Below, piece after piece: positions 1-13,606 of a stretch of 64,000 nt of DNA. The DNA comes from Harmonia axyridis. Taxonomy: Eukaryota; Arthropoda; Insecta; Coleoptera; Coccinellidae. The notes beneath the pieces are model-generated. The model was not told the DNA's origin. It worked only from the letters and a program-made list of their open reading frames with translations, and ran no database searches. How positions within the stretch are numbered: the stretch's first letter is position 1; each line of letters begins with the position of its first letter. The DNA lies in NCBI RefSeq assembly GCF_914767665.1, contig NC_059508.1, positions 21,612,001 through 21,676,000 on the forward strand, given 5' to 3'. A program made the translations under genes and the position numbers.

Positions 1-10
1 ACGGAAAGAA

Positions 11-845
11 GGGAATAAGAACAGTCCCTTATACCAAAGTGGTTTCCTTTGACACGTGTGTCAAGCTCTCGTCCCTGTGTAATACGATGAAAAAAGTTCG
101 AATGAGAAACATTGAAAGAAATAACAAACAAATGAAATCAACAACAGAAGTCAGCCGTCCATTTGTGGTTACAGCAGCAATTGATCCTACCACGTGGGAG
201 ATTATAGCTACCTGCGTGACATGCGAGTACAAGAAAAACAACAATGTGAAATGGCTTACTTGGATAATCGTTCATTCAACAAAAAAAAAGGGAATAAGAA
301 CAGTCCCTCATACAAAAGTGGTTTTCTTAGACACTTGTGTCAAGCTTTCGTCCCTGTGCAATACGATGAAAAGTGTGAGAATGAGAAACATTGAAGGAAA
401 TAACAAACAAATGAAAACAACAACAGAATTCAGTCGTGCATTTGTGGTTACAGCAGCAATTGACCTTACCACGTGGAAGATTATAGCTACCTGCGTGACA
501 TCCGTGTCCAAGAAAAACAAAAATGTGGAATGGCTTACTTGGATATATGATCATTAAACAAAAAAAGGGAATAAGAACAGTCCCTCATACCAATGTGTTT
601 TCCATAGACACGTGTGTCAAGCTTTCGTCCCTGTGGAATACGATGAAAAGTGTTAGAATGAGAAACATTGAAAGTAATAACAAACAAATGAAATCAACAC
701 AGAAGTCAGCCGATCATTTGTGATTACAGCAGCAATTGATCTTACCACGTGGGAGATTATAGCCACCTGCGTGACATCCGAGTCCAAGAAAATCAACAAT
801 GATGAATGGCTTACTTGAATAATTGTTCATTAAACGAAAAAAAAA
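11..845 (+). repeat. Three-monomer block, copy 1
   Basis: Three monomers that recur nearly unchanged at 2512-3346 (9 monomers downstream) and 8906-9739 (a further 23 monomers). Shared rare variants identify the set: a first monomer with GTCAAGCTCTCGTCC and GACATGCGAGTACAAG, a second with AGACACTTGTGTC, and a third with CAATGTGTTTTCCATAG and the shortened CAACACAGAAG. The triple recurrence at 2501 and 6394 bp indicates segmental copying within the array. Confidence 0.85.
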
Positions 846-1678
846 GGGAATAAGAACAGTCCCTTATTTCAAAGTGGTTTCCTTCGACACGTGTCTCAAG
901 CTTTCGCCTCTCAGCAATACGATGAGAAGTGTTAGAATGAGAATCATTGAAGATATTAACAAACAAATGAAATCAACAACAGAAGTTAGCCGTCCAATTG
1001 TGGTTACAGCAGCAATTGACCTAACCACGTGGGAGATTATAGCTACCTGCGTGTCATCCGAGTCCAAGAAAATCAACAATGTGGAATGGCTTACTTGGAT
1101 AATTGTTCATTAAACAAAAAGAAGGGAATAAGAACAGTCCCTTATACCAACTTGGTTTCCTTAGACACGTGTGTCAAGCTTTCGTCCCTGTGCAATACGA
1201 TGAGAAGTTATAGAATGAGAAACATTGAAGGAAAAAACGAACAAATGAAATCAACAACAGAAGTCAGCCGTCCATTTGTGGTTACAGCAGCAATTGATCT
1301 TACCACGTAGGAGATACAAGCTATCTGCGTGACATCCGAGTCCAAGAAAATCAACAATGTGGAATGGCCTACTTGGATAATTGTTCATTGAATAAAAAAA
1401 AAAGAATAAGAACAGTGGCTTATACCAAAGTGGTTTCCTTTGACACGTGTGTCAATCTTTTGTCCCTCAGCAATACGATGAAAAGTGTAAGAATGAGAAA
1501 CATTAAAGGAAATAACAAACGAATGAAATCAACAACAGAAGTCAGCTGTTCATTTGAGGTTACAGCAGCAATTGACCTTACCACGTGGAAGATTATAGCT
1601 ACCTGCGTGACATCCGTGTCCAAGAAAAACAACAATGTGGAATGGCTTACTTGGATATATGCTCATTAAACAAAAGAA

Positions 1679-3346
1679 GGGAATAAGAACAGTCCCTCAT
1701 ACCAATGTGTTTTCCATAGACACGTGTGTCAAGCTTTCGTCCCTGTGGAATACGATGAAAAGTGTTAGAATGAGAAACATTGAAAGAAATAACAAACAAA
1801 TGAAATCAACAAAGAAGTCAGCCGATCATTTGTGGTTACAGCAGCAATTGATCTTACCACGTGGGAGATTATAGCACCTGCGTGACATCCGAGTCTAAGA
1901 AAATCAACAATGATGAATGGCTTACTTGAATAATTGTTCATTAAACGAAAAAAAAAGGGAATAAGAACAGTCCCTTATTCCAAAGTGGTTTCCTTCGACA
2001 CGTGTCTCAAGCTTTCGCCCCTCAGCAATACGATGAGAAGTGTTAGAATGAGAATCATTGAATATAATAACAAACAAATGAAATCAACAACAGAAGTCAG
2101 CCGTCCAATTGTGGTTACAGCAGCAATTGACCTCACCTCGTGGGAGATTATAGCTACCTGCGTGACATCCGAGTCCAAGAAAAACAACAATGTGAAACGG
2201 CTTACTTGGATAATTGTTCATTTAACAAAACAAGGGAATAAGAACAGTCCCTTATACCAAAGTGGTTTCCTTAGACACGTTTGTCAAGCTTTCGTCCCTC
2301 AGCAATACGATGAAAAGTGTTAGAATGAGAAACATTGAAGGAAATAACAAACGAATGAAATCAACAACAGAAGTCAGCCGTCTAATTGTGGTTACAGCAG
2401 CAATTGACCTTACCACGTGGGAGATTATAGCTACCTGCGTGTCATCCGAGTCCAAGAAAATCAACAATGTGGAATGGCTTACTTGGATAATTGTTCATTA
2501 AACGAAAAGAAGGGAATAAGAACAGTCCCTTATACCAAAGTGGTTTCCTTTGACACGTGTGTCAAGCTCTCGTCCCTGTGTAATACGATGAAAAGTGTTC
2601 GAATGAGAAACATTGAAAGAAATAACAAACAAATGAAATCAACAACAGAAGTCAGCCGTCCATTTGTGGTTACAGCAGCAATTGATCCTACCACGTGGGA
2701 GATTATAGCTACCTGCGTGACATGCGAGTACAAGAAAAACAACAATGTGAAATGGCTTACTTGGATAATTGTTCATTCAACAAAAAAAAAGGGAATAAGA
2801 ACAGTCCCTCATACAAAAGTGGTTTTCTTAGACACTTGTGTCAAGCTTTCGTCCCTGTGCAATACGATGAAAAGTGTAAGAATGAGAAACATTGAAGGAA
2901 ATAACAAACAAATGAAATCAACAACAGAATTCAGTCGTGCATTTGTGGTTACAGCAGCAATTGACCTTAACACGTGGAAGATTATAGCTACCTGCGTGAC
3001 ATCCGTGTACAAGAAAAACAAAAATGTGGAATGGCTTACTTGGATATATGATCATTAAACAAAAAAAGGGAATAAGAACAGTCCCTCATACCAATGTGTT
3101 TTCCATAGACACGTGTGTCAAGCTTTCGTCCCTGTGGAATACGATGAAAAGTGTTAGAATGAGAAACATTGAAAGAAATAACAAACAAATGAAATCAACA
3201 CAGAAGTCAGCCGATCATTTGTGGTTACAGCAGCAATTGATCTTACCACGTGGGAGATTATAGCCACCTGCGTGACATCCGAGTCCAAGAAAATCAACAA
3301 TGATGAATGGCTTACTTGAATAATTGTTCATTAATCGAAAAAAAAA
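1679..3346 (+). repeat. Six-monomer block, copy 1
   Basis: A 1668-bp run of six monomers matching 8072-9739 at a constant shift of 6393-6394 bp. Diagnostic shared changes include GAATATAATAAC in the second monomer, CACCTCGTGGG (second CACGTG lost) in the same monomer, and GACACGTTTGTC in the third. It contains copy 2 of the three-monomer block. Confidence 0.85.
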
Positions 3347-3903
3347 GGGAATAAGAACAGTCCCTTATTCCAAAAAGGTTTCCTTCGACACGTGTCTCAA
3401 GCTTTCGCCTCTCAGCAATACGATGAGAAGTGTTAGAATGTGAAACATCGAAGGAAATAACAAACAAATGAAATCAACAACAGAAGACAGTCGTGCAATT
3501 GTGGCTACAGCAGCAATTGACCTTACCACGTGGGAGATTATAGCACCTGCGTGACATCCGAGTCCAAGAAAATCAACAATGCGGAATGGCTTACTTGGAT
3601 AATTGTTCATCAAACAGAAAAATGGGAATAAGAACAGTCCCTTATTCCAAAGTGGTTTCCTTCGACACGTGTCTCAAGCTTTCGCCTCTCTGCAATACAA
3701 TGAAAAGTGTTAGATTGAGAAACATCGGAGGAAATAACAAACAAATGAAATCAACAACAGAAGACAGTCGTGCAATTGTGGCTACAGCAGCAATTGACCT
3801 TACCACCTGGGAGATTATAGCTACCTGCGTGACATCCGAGTCCAAGAAAATCAACAACGTGAAATGGCATACTTGGATAATTGTTCATTAAACAAAAAAA
3901 AAA

Positions 3904-5287
3904 AAGAATATGAACTGTCTCTTATACCAAAGTGGTTTCCTTAGACACGTGTGTTAAGCTTTCGTCTCTCAGCAATACGATGAAAAGTGTTAGAATGAGA
4001 AACATTGAAGAAAATAACAAACAAATGGAATCAACAACAGAAGTCAGCCGTCCAATTGTGGTTACAGCAGCAATTGACCTTACCACGTGGGAGATTATAG
4101 CTACCTGCGTGACATCCAAGTCCAAGAAAAACAACAATTTGTAATTGCTCACTTGGATAATTGTTCATCAAACAGAAAAATGGGAGTAAGAACAGTCCCT
4201 CATACCAATGTGGTTTCCTTAGACACGTGTGTCCCTGTGCAATACGATGGAAAGAGTTAGAATGAGAAACATTGAAGGAAATAACAAACAAATGAAATCA
4301 ACAACAACAGAAGTCAGCCGTCCATTTGTGGTTACAGCAGCAATTGACCTTACCACGTGGGAGATTATAGCTACCTGCGTGACATCCGAGTCCAAGAAAA
4401 TCAACAACGTGAAATGGCATACTTGTATAATTGTTCATTAAACAAAAAAAAAAGGGAATAAGAACAGTCCCTCATACCAATGTGGTTTCCTAAGACACGT
4501 GTGTCAAGCTTTCGTCCCTGTGCAATACGAAGGAAAGAGTTAGAATGAGAAACATTGAAGGAAATAACAAACAAATGAAATCAACAACAGAAGTCAGCCG
4601 TCAAATTGTGGTTACAGCAGCAATTGACCTTACCACGTGGGAGATCATAGCTACCTGCGTGTCATCCGAGTCCAAGAAAATCAACAATATGGAATGGCTT
4701 ACTTGGACAATTGTTCATTATACAGAAAGATGGGAATATGAACAGTCCCTTATACCAATGTGGTTCCCATAGACATGTGTGTCAAGCTTTCGTCCCTGTG
4801 CAATACGATGAAAAGTGTAAGAATGAGAAACATTGAAGGAAATAACAAACGAATGAAATCAACAACAGAATTCAGTCGTGCATTTGTGGTTACAGCAGCA
4901 ATTGACCTTACCACGTGGGAGATTATAGCTACCTGCGTGACATCCGAGTCCAAGAAAAACAACAATGTGAAATAGTTTACTTGGATAATTGTTCATCAAA
5001 CAGAAAAAAGGGAATAAGAACAGTCCCTCATACTAATGTGGTTTCCTTAGACACTTGTGTCAAGTTTTCGTCCCTGTGCAATACGATAGAAAGAGTTAGA
5101 ATGAGAAACATTGAAGGAAATAACAAACAAATGTAATCAACAACAGAAGTCAGCCGTCAATTTGTGGTTACAGCAGTAATTGACCTTACCACGTGGGAGA
5201 TTATAGCTACCTGCGTGACGTCCGAGTTCAAGAATATCAACAATGTGGAATGGCCTACTTGGATAATTGTTCATTATACAGAAAGAT
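3904..5287 (+). repeat. Superrepeat segment 1, copy 1
   Basis: Five monomers matching 11948-13328 at a shift of 8044 falling to 8041 bp. Both copies carry the same private 14-bp loss in one monomer, so that CACGTGTG runs directly into TCCCTGTGCAAT (near 4229 and 12272), and the same AAATAGTTTACTTGG change near 4970 and 13011. Shared private indels mean the two blocks descend from one duplicated segment rather than from independent mutation. Confidence 0.85.
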
Positions 5288-7795
5288 GGGAACAAAAACA
5301 GTCTCTCATACTAATGTAGTTTCCTTAGACACGTGTGTCAAGTTTTCGTCCCTGTGCAATACGATAGAAAGAGTTAGAATGAGAAACATTGAAGGAAATA
5401 ACAAACAAATGAAATCAATAACAGAAGTCAGCTGTCCATTTGTGGTTACAGCAGCAATTGACCTTACCACGTGGGAGATTATAGCTACCTGCGTGACATC
5501 CGAGTCCAAGAAAATCAACAACGTGAAATGGCATACTTGGATAATTGTTCATTAAACGAAAAAAAAAGGGAATGAGAACAGTCCCTTATACCAAAGTGGT
5601 TTCCTTAGACACGTGTGTTAAGCTTTCGTCTCTCAGCAATACGATGAAAAGTTTTAGAATGAGAAACATTGAAGAAAATATTAAACAAATGGAATCAACT
5701 ACAGAGGTCAGCCGTCCAATTGTGGTTACAGCAGCAATTGACCTTACCACGTGGGAGATTATAGCTACCTGCGTGACATCCAAGTCCAAGAAAATCAACA
5801 ATGTGTAATGGCTTACTTGGATAATTGTTCATCAAACAGAAAAATGGGAATAAGAATATTCCCTCATACCAATGTGGTTTCCTTAGACACGTGTGTCAAG
5901 CTTTCGTCCCTGTGCAATACGATGGAAAGAGTTAGAATGAGAAACATTGAAGGAAATAACAAACAAATGAAATCAACAACAGAAGTCAGCCGTCCATTTG
6001 TGGTTACAGCAGCAATTGACCTTACCACGTGGGAGATTATAGCTACCTGCGTGACATCCGAGTCCAAGAAAATCAACAACGTGAAATGGCATACTTGGAT
6101 AATTGTTCATTAAACAAAAAAAAATGGGAATAAGAACAGTCCCTTATACCAAAGTGGTTTTCTCAGACACGTGTGTTAAGCTTTCGTCTCTCAGCAATAC
6201 AATGAAAAGTGTTAGAATGAGAAACATTGAAGAAAATAACAAACAAATGGAATCAACAACAGAAGTCAGCCGTCCAATTGTGGTTACAGCAGCAATTGAC
6301 CTTACCACGTGGGAGATTATAGCTACCTGCGTGACATCCAAGTCCAAGAAAAACAACAATGTGTAATTGCTTACTTGGATAATTGTTCATCAAACAGAAA
6401 AATGGGAATATGAACAGTCCCTCATACCAATGTGGTTTCCTTAGACACGTGTGTCAAGCTTTCGTCCCTGTGCAATACGATGGAAAGAGTTAGAATGAGA
6501 AACATTGAAGGAAATAACAAACAAATGAAATCAACAACAGAAGTCAGCCGTCCATTTGTGGTTACAGCAGCAATTGACCTTACCACGTGGGAGATTATAG
6601 CTACCTGCGTGACATCCGAGTCCAAGAAAATCAACAACGTGAAATGGCATACTTGGATAATTGTTCATTAAACAAAAAAAAAAAGAATAAGAACAGTCCT
6701 TCATACCAATGTGGTTTCCTTAGACACGTGTGTCAAGCTTTCGTCCCTGTGCAATACGATGGAAAGAGTTAGAATGAGAAACATTGAAGGAAATAACAAA
6801 CAAATGAAATCAACAACAGAAGTCAGCCGTCCAATTGTGGTTACAGCAGCAATTGACCTTACCACGTGGGAGATTATAGCTACCTGCGTGTCATCCGAGT
6901 CCAAGATAATCAACAATATGGAATGGCTTACTTGGATAATTGTTCATTATACAGAAAGATGGGAATAAAAACAGTCCCTTACACCAATGTGGTTCCCATA
7001 GACACGTGTGTCAAGCTTTCGTCCCTGTGCAATACGATGAAAAGTGTAAGAATGAGAAACATTGAAGGAAATAACAAACAAATGAAATCAACAACAGAAT
7101 TCAGTCGTGCATTTGTGGTAACAGCAGCAATTGACCTTACCACGTGGGAGATTATAGCTACCTGTGTGACATCCAAGTCCAAGAAAAACAACAATGTGTA
7201 ATTGCTTACTTGGATAATTGTTCATCAAACAGAAAAATGGGAATATGAACAGTCCCTCATACCAATGTGGTTTCCTTAGACACGTGTGTCAAGCTTTCGT
7301 CCCTGTGTAATACGATGGAAAGAGTTAGAATGAGAAACATTGAAGGAAATAACAAACAAATGAAATAAACAACAGAAGTCAGCCGTCCATTTGTGGTTAC
7401 AGCAGCAATTGACCTTACCACGTGGGAGATTATAGCTACCTGCGTGACATCCGAGTCCAAGAAAATCAACAACGTGAAATGGCATACTTGGATAATTGTT
7501 CATTAAACAAAAAAAAAAAGGAATAAGAACAGTCTCTCATACCAATGTGGTTTCCTTAGACACGTGTGTCAAGCTTTCGTCCCTGTGCAATACGATGGAA
7601 AGAGTTAGAATGAGAAACATTGAAGGAAATAACAACCAAATGAAATCAACAAGAGAAGTCAGCCGTCCAATTGTGGTTACAGCAGCAATTGACCTTACCA
7701 CGTGGGAGATTATAGCTACCTGCGTGTCATCCGAGTCCAAGAAAATCAACAATATGGAATGGCTTACTTGGATATATGCTCATTAAACAAAAGAA
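5288..7795 (+). repeat. Nine-monomer unit, copy A
   Basis: A 2508-bp, nine-monomer unit beginning with a monomer that reads GGGAACAAAAACAGTCTC and CATACTAATGTAG. The same unit recurs at 13607-16113 (shift 8319 to 8317 bp) and, for seven monomers, at 16114-18063. The last about 30 bp of copy A differ (GATATATGCTCATT), marking the point where copying stopped. Confidence 0.85.
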
Positions 7796-10700
7796 GGGAA
7801 TAAGAACAGTCCCTCATACCAATGTGTTTTCCATAGACACGTGTGTCAAGCTTTCGTCCCTGTGGAATACGATGAAAAGTGTTAGAATGAGAAACATTGA
7901 AAGAAATAACAAACAAATGAAATCAACACAGAAGTCAGCCGATCATTTGTGGTTACAGCAGCAATTGATCTTACCACGTGGAAGATTATAGCTACCTGCG
8001 TGACATCCGTGTCCAAGAAAAACAACAATGTGGAATGGCTTACTTGGATATATGCTCATTAAACAAAAGAAGGGAATAAGAACAGTCCCTCATACCAATG
8101 TGTTTTCCATAGACACGTGTGTCAAGCTTTCGTCCCTGTGGAATACGATGAAAAGTGTTAGAATGAGAAACATTGAAAGAAATAACAAACAAATGAAATC
8201 AACACAGAAGTCAGCCGATCATTTGTGGTTACAGCAGCAATTGATCTTACCACGTGGGAGATTATAGCCACCTGCGTGACATCCGAGTCTAAGAAAATCA
8301 ACAATGATGAATGGCTTACTTGAATCATTGTTCATTAAACGAAAAAAAAAGGGAATAAGAACAGTCCCTTATTCCAAAGTGGTTTCCTTCGACACGTGTC
8401 TCAAGCTTTCGCCCCTCAGCAATACGATGAGAAGTGTTAGAATGAGAATCATTGAATATAATAACAAACAAATGAAATCAACAACAGAAGTCAGCCGTCC
8501 AATTGTGGTTACAGCAGCAATTGACCTCACCTCGTGGGAGATTATAGCTACCTGCGTGACATCCGAGTCCAAGAAAAACAACAATGTGAAACGGCTTACT
8601 TGGATAATTGTTCATTTAACAAAAAAAGGGAATAAGAACAGTCCCTTATACCAAAGTGGTTTCCTTAGACACGTTTGTCAAGCTTTCGTCCCTCAGCAAT
8701 ACGATGAAAAGTGTTAGAATGAGAAACATTGAAGGAAATAACAAACGAATGAAATCAACAACAGAAGTCAGCCGTCTAATTGTGGTTACAGCAGCAATTG
8801 ACCTTACCACGTGGGAGATTATAGCTACCTGCGTGTCATCCGAGTCCAAGAAAATCAACAATGTGGAATGGCTTACTTGGATAATTGTTCATTAAACGAA
8901 AAGAAGGGAATAAGAACAGTCCCTTATACCAAAGTGGTTTCCTTTGACACGTGTGTCAAGCTCTCGTCCCTGTGTAATACGATGAAAAGTGTTCGAATGA
9001 GAAACATTGAAAGAAATAACAAACAAATGAAATCAACAGCAGAAGTCAGCCGTCCATTTGTGGTTACAGCAGCAATTGATCCTACCACGTGGGAGATTAT
9101 AGCTACCTGCGTGACATGCGAGTACAAGAAAAACAACAATGTGAAATGGCTTACTTGGATAATTGTTCATTCAACAAAAAAAAAGGGAATAAGAACAGTC
9201 CCTCATACAAAAGTGGTTTTCTTAGACACTTGTGTCAAGCTTTCGTCCCTGTGCAATAGGATGAAAAGTGTAAGAATGAGAAACATTGAAGGAAATAACA
9301 AACAAATGAAATCAACAACAGAATTCAGTCGTGCATTTGTGGTTACAGCAGCAATTTACCTTACCACGTGGAAGATTACAGCTACCTGCGTGACATCCGT
9401 GTCCAAGAAAAACAAAAATGTGGAATGGCTTACTTGGATATATGATCATTAAACAAAAAAAGGGAATAAGAACAGTCCCTCATACCAATGTGTTTTCCAT
9501 AGACACGTGTGTCAAGCTTTCGTCCCTGTGGATACGATGAAAAGTGTTAGAATGAGAAACATTGAAAGAAATAACAAACAAATGAAATCAACACAGAAGT
9601 CAGCCGATCATTTGTGGTTACAGCAGCAATTGATCTTACCACGTGGGAGTTTATAGCCACCTGCGTGACATCCGAGTCCAAGAAAATCAACAATGATGAA
9701 TTGCTTACTTGAATAATTGTTCATTAAACGAAAAAAAAAGGGAATAAGAACAGTCCCTTATTCCAAAGTGGTTTCCTTCGACACGTGTCTCAAGCTTTCG
9801 CCTCTCAGCAATACGATGAGAAGTGTTAGAATGAGAATCATTGAAGATAATAACAAACAAATGAAATCAACAACAGAAGTCAGCCGTCCAATTGTGGTTA
9901 CAGCAGCAATTGACCTAACCACGTGGGAGATTATAGCTACCTGCGTGTCATCCGAGTCCAAGAAAATCAACAATGTGGAATGGCTTACTTGGATAATTGT
10001 TCATTAAACAAAAAGAAGGGAATAAGAACAGTCCCTTATACCAACTTGGTTTCCTTAGACACGTGTGTCAAGCTATACGATGAGAAGTTATAGAATGAGA
10101 AAAATTGAAGGAAATAACGAACAAATGAAATCAACAACAGAAGTCAGCCGTCCATTTGTGGTTACAGCAGTAATTGATCTTACCACGTAGGAGATACAAG
10201 CTATCTGCGTGACATCCGAGTCCAAGAAAATCAACAATGTGGAATGGCCTACTTGGATAATTGTTCATTGAATAAAAAAAAAAGGAATAAGAACAGTGGC
10301 TTATACCAAAGTGGTTTCCTTTGACACGTGTGTCAATCTTTCGTCCCTGTGGAATACGATGAAAAGTGTTAGAATGAGAAACATTGAAAGAAATAACAAA
10401 CAAATGAAATCAACACAGAAGTCAGCCGTCCATTTGTGGTTACAGCAGCAATTGATCTTACCACGTAGGAGATACAAGCTACCTGCGTGACATCCGAGTC
10501 CAAGAAAATCAACAATGTTGGATGGCCTACTTGGATAATTATTCATTAAACAAAAAAAAAGGAATAAGAACAGTCCCTTATACCAACGTGGTTTCCTTAG
10601 ACACGTGTGTCAAGCTTTCGTCTCTGTGGAATACGATGAAAAGTGTTAGAATGAGAAACATTGAAAGAAATAACAAACAAATGAAATCAACACAGAAGTC

Positions 10701-11947
10701 AGCCGTTCAATTGTGGTTACAGCAGCAATTGACCTTACAACGTGGGAGATTATAGCTACCTGCGTGTCATCCGAGTCCAAGAAAATCAACAATGTGGAAT
10801 GGCTTACTTGGATAATTTTTCATTAAACAAAAAGAAGGGAATAAGAACAGTCCCTTATACCAACGTGGTTTCCTTAGACACGTGTGTCAAGCTTTCATCA
10901 TTGTGGAATACGATGAAAAGTGTTAGAATGAGAAACATTAAAGGAAATAACAAACCAAAGAAATCAACAACAGGAGCCAGTCGTTCATTTGTGGTTACAG
11001 CAGCAATTGACCTTACCACGTGGGAGATTATAGCTACCTGCGTGACATCCGAGTCCAAGAAAAACAACATTGTGAAATGGCCTACTTGGATAATTGTTCA
11101 TAAAACAAAAAAAAAGAAATAAGAACAGTCGCTTATACCAAAGTGGTTTCCTTTGACACGTGTGTCAATCTTTCGTCCCTGTGGAATACGATGAAAAGTG
11201 TTAGAATGAGAAACATTGAAAGAAATAACAAACAAATGAAATCAACACAGAAGTCAGCCGTCCATTTGTGGTTACAGCAGCAATTGATCTTACCACGTGG
11301 GAAGTTATTGCTACCTGCGTGACATCCGAGTCCAAGAAAATCAACAATGTGGAATGGCCTACTTGGATAATTGTTCATTATACAGAAAGTAGGGAATAAG
11401 AACAGTTCCTTATACCAATGTGGTTTCCTTAGACACGTGTGTCAAACTTTCGTCCCTGTGCAATACAATGAAAAGTGTTAGATTGAGAAACATCGAAGGA
11501 AATAACAAACAAATGAAATCAACAACAGAAGACAGTCGTGCAATTGTGGCTACAGCAGCAATTGACCTTACCACGTGGGAGATTATAGCACCTGCGTGAC
11601 ATCCGAGTCCAAGAAAATCAACAATGCGGAATGGCTTACTTGGATAATTGTTCATCAAACAGAAAAATGGGAATAAGAACAGTCCCTCATACCAATGTGG
11701 TTTCCTTAGACACGGGTGTCAAGCGTTCGTCCCTGTGCAATACGATGGAAAGAGTAAGAATGAGAAACATTGAATGAAATAACAAACAAATGAAATCAAC
11801 AACAGAAGTCAGCCGTCCATTTGTGGTTACAGCAGCAATTGACCTTACCACGTGGGAGATTATAGCTACCTGCGTGACATCCGAGTCCAAGAAAATCAAC
11901 AACGTGAAATGGCATATTTGGATAATTGTTCATTAAACAAAAAAAAA

Positions 11948-13328
11948 AAGAATAAGAACTGTCTCTTATACCAAAGTGGTTTCCTTAGACACGTTTGTTA
12001 AGCTTTCGTCTCTCAGCAATACGATGAAAAGTGTTAGAATGAGAAACATTGAAGAAAATAACAAACAAATGGAATCAACAACAGAAGTCAGCCGTCCAAT
12101 TGTGGTTACAGCAGCAATTGACCTTACCACGTGGGAGATTATAGCTACCTGCGTGACATCCAAGTCCAAGAAAAACAACAATTTGTAATTGCTCACTTGG
12201 ATAATTGTTCATCAAACAGAAAAATGGGAGTAAGAACAGTCCCTCATACCAATGTGGTTTCCTTAGACACGTGTGTCCCTGTGCAATACGATGGAAAGAG
12301 TTAGAATGAGAAACATTGAAGGAAATAACAAACAAATGAAATCAACAACAGAAGTCAGCCGTCCATTTGTGGTTACAGCAGCAATTGACCTTACCACGTG
12401 GGAGATTATAGCTACCTGCGTGACATCCGAGTCCAAGAAAATCAACAACGTGAAATGGCATACTTGTATAATTGTTCATTAAACAAAAAAAAAAGGGAAT
12501 AAGAACAGTCCCTCATACCAATGTGGTTTCCTAAGACACGTGTGTCAAGCTTTCGTCCCTGTGCAATACGATGGAAAGAGTTAGAATGAGAAACATTGAA
12601 GGAAATAACAAACAAATGAAATCAACAACAGAAGTCAGCCGTCAAATTGTGGTTACAGCAGCAATTGACCTTACCACGTGGGAGATCATAGCTACCTGCG
12701 TGTCATCCGAGTCCAAGAAAATCAACAATATGGAATGGCTTACTTGGATAATTGTTCATTATACAGAAAGATGGGAATATGAACAGTCCCTTATACCAAT
12801 GTGGTTCCCATAGACATGTGTGTCAAGCTTTCGTCCCTGTGCAATACGATGAAAAGTGTAAGAATGAGAAACATTGAAGGAAATAACAAACGAATGAAAT
12901 CAACAACAGAATTCAGTCGTGCATTTGTGGTTACAGCAGCAATTGACCTTACCACGTGGGATATTATAGCTACCTGCGTGACATCCGAGTCCAAGAAAAA
13001 CAACAATGTGAAATAGTTTACTTGGATAATTGTTCATCAAACAGAAAAAAGGGAATAAGAACAGTCCCTCATACTAATGTGGTTTCCTTAGACACTTGTG
13101 TCAAGTTTTCGTCCCTGTGCAATACGATAGAAAAAGTTAGAATGAGAAACATTGAAGGAAATAACAAACAAATGTAATCAACAACAGAAGTCAGCCGTCA
13201 ATTTGTGGTTACAGCAGTAATTGACCTTACCACGTGGGAGATTATAGCTACCTGCGTGACGTCCGAGTTCAAGAATATCAACAATGTGGAATGGCCTACT
13301 TGGATAATTGTTCATTATACAGAAAGAT
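11948..13328 (+). repeat. Superrepeat segment 1, copy 2
   Basis: Second copy of the 3904-5287 segment. It differs by single substitutions and by 3 bp (one copy has an extra ACA in the CAACAACAGAAG region near 4305). It is followed by one monomer, 13329-13606, with no counterpart in copy 1, after which the match to copy 1 resumes with the shift raised by exactly 278 bp. Confidence 0.85.
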
Positions 13329-13606
13329 GGGAATAAGAACAGTTCCTTATACTAATGTGGTTTCCTTAGACACGTGTGTCAAGCTTTCGTCCCTGTGCAA
13401 TACGATGAAAAGTGTTAGAATGAGAAACATTGAAGAAAATAACAAACAAATGTAATCAACAACAGAAGTCAGCCGTCAATTTGTGGTTACAGCAGCAATT
13501 GACCTTATCACGTGGGAGATTATAGCTACCTGCGTGACATCCAAGTCCAAGAAAAACAACAATGTGTAATGGCTTACTTGGATAATTGTTCATCAAAGAG
13601 AAAAAT
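13329..13606 (+). repeat. Extra monomer in superrepeat copy 2
   Basis: A single complete 278-bp monomer present between segment 1 and the nine-monomer unit in the second superrepeat and absent from the first, where 5287 is followed directly by 5288. It accounts for the whole change in shift between the copies (8041 to 8319), as expected for gain or loss of one repeat by unequal exchange in register. Confidence 0.8.

Noticed and set aside
51..80. CENP-B box in the TTTCGTCCCTGTGCAATACGA region
   Set aside because: Only the TTCG part fits; the downstream A and CGGG positions of the core are absent on both strands.
2417..3058. A 213-codon open frame (also at 8811-9452) as a protein gene
   Set aside because: It lies wholly in satellite and crosses three monomers by chance use of different frames. 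The period is not a multiple of 3, neighbouring copies carry stops, and no domain is recognisable.
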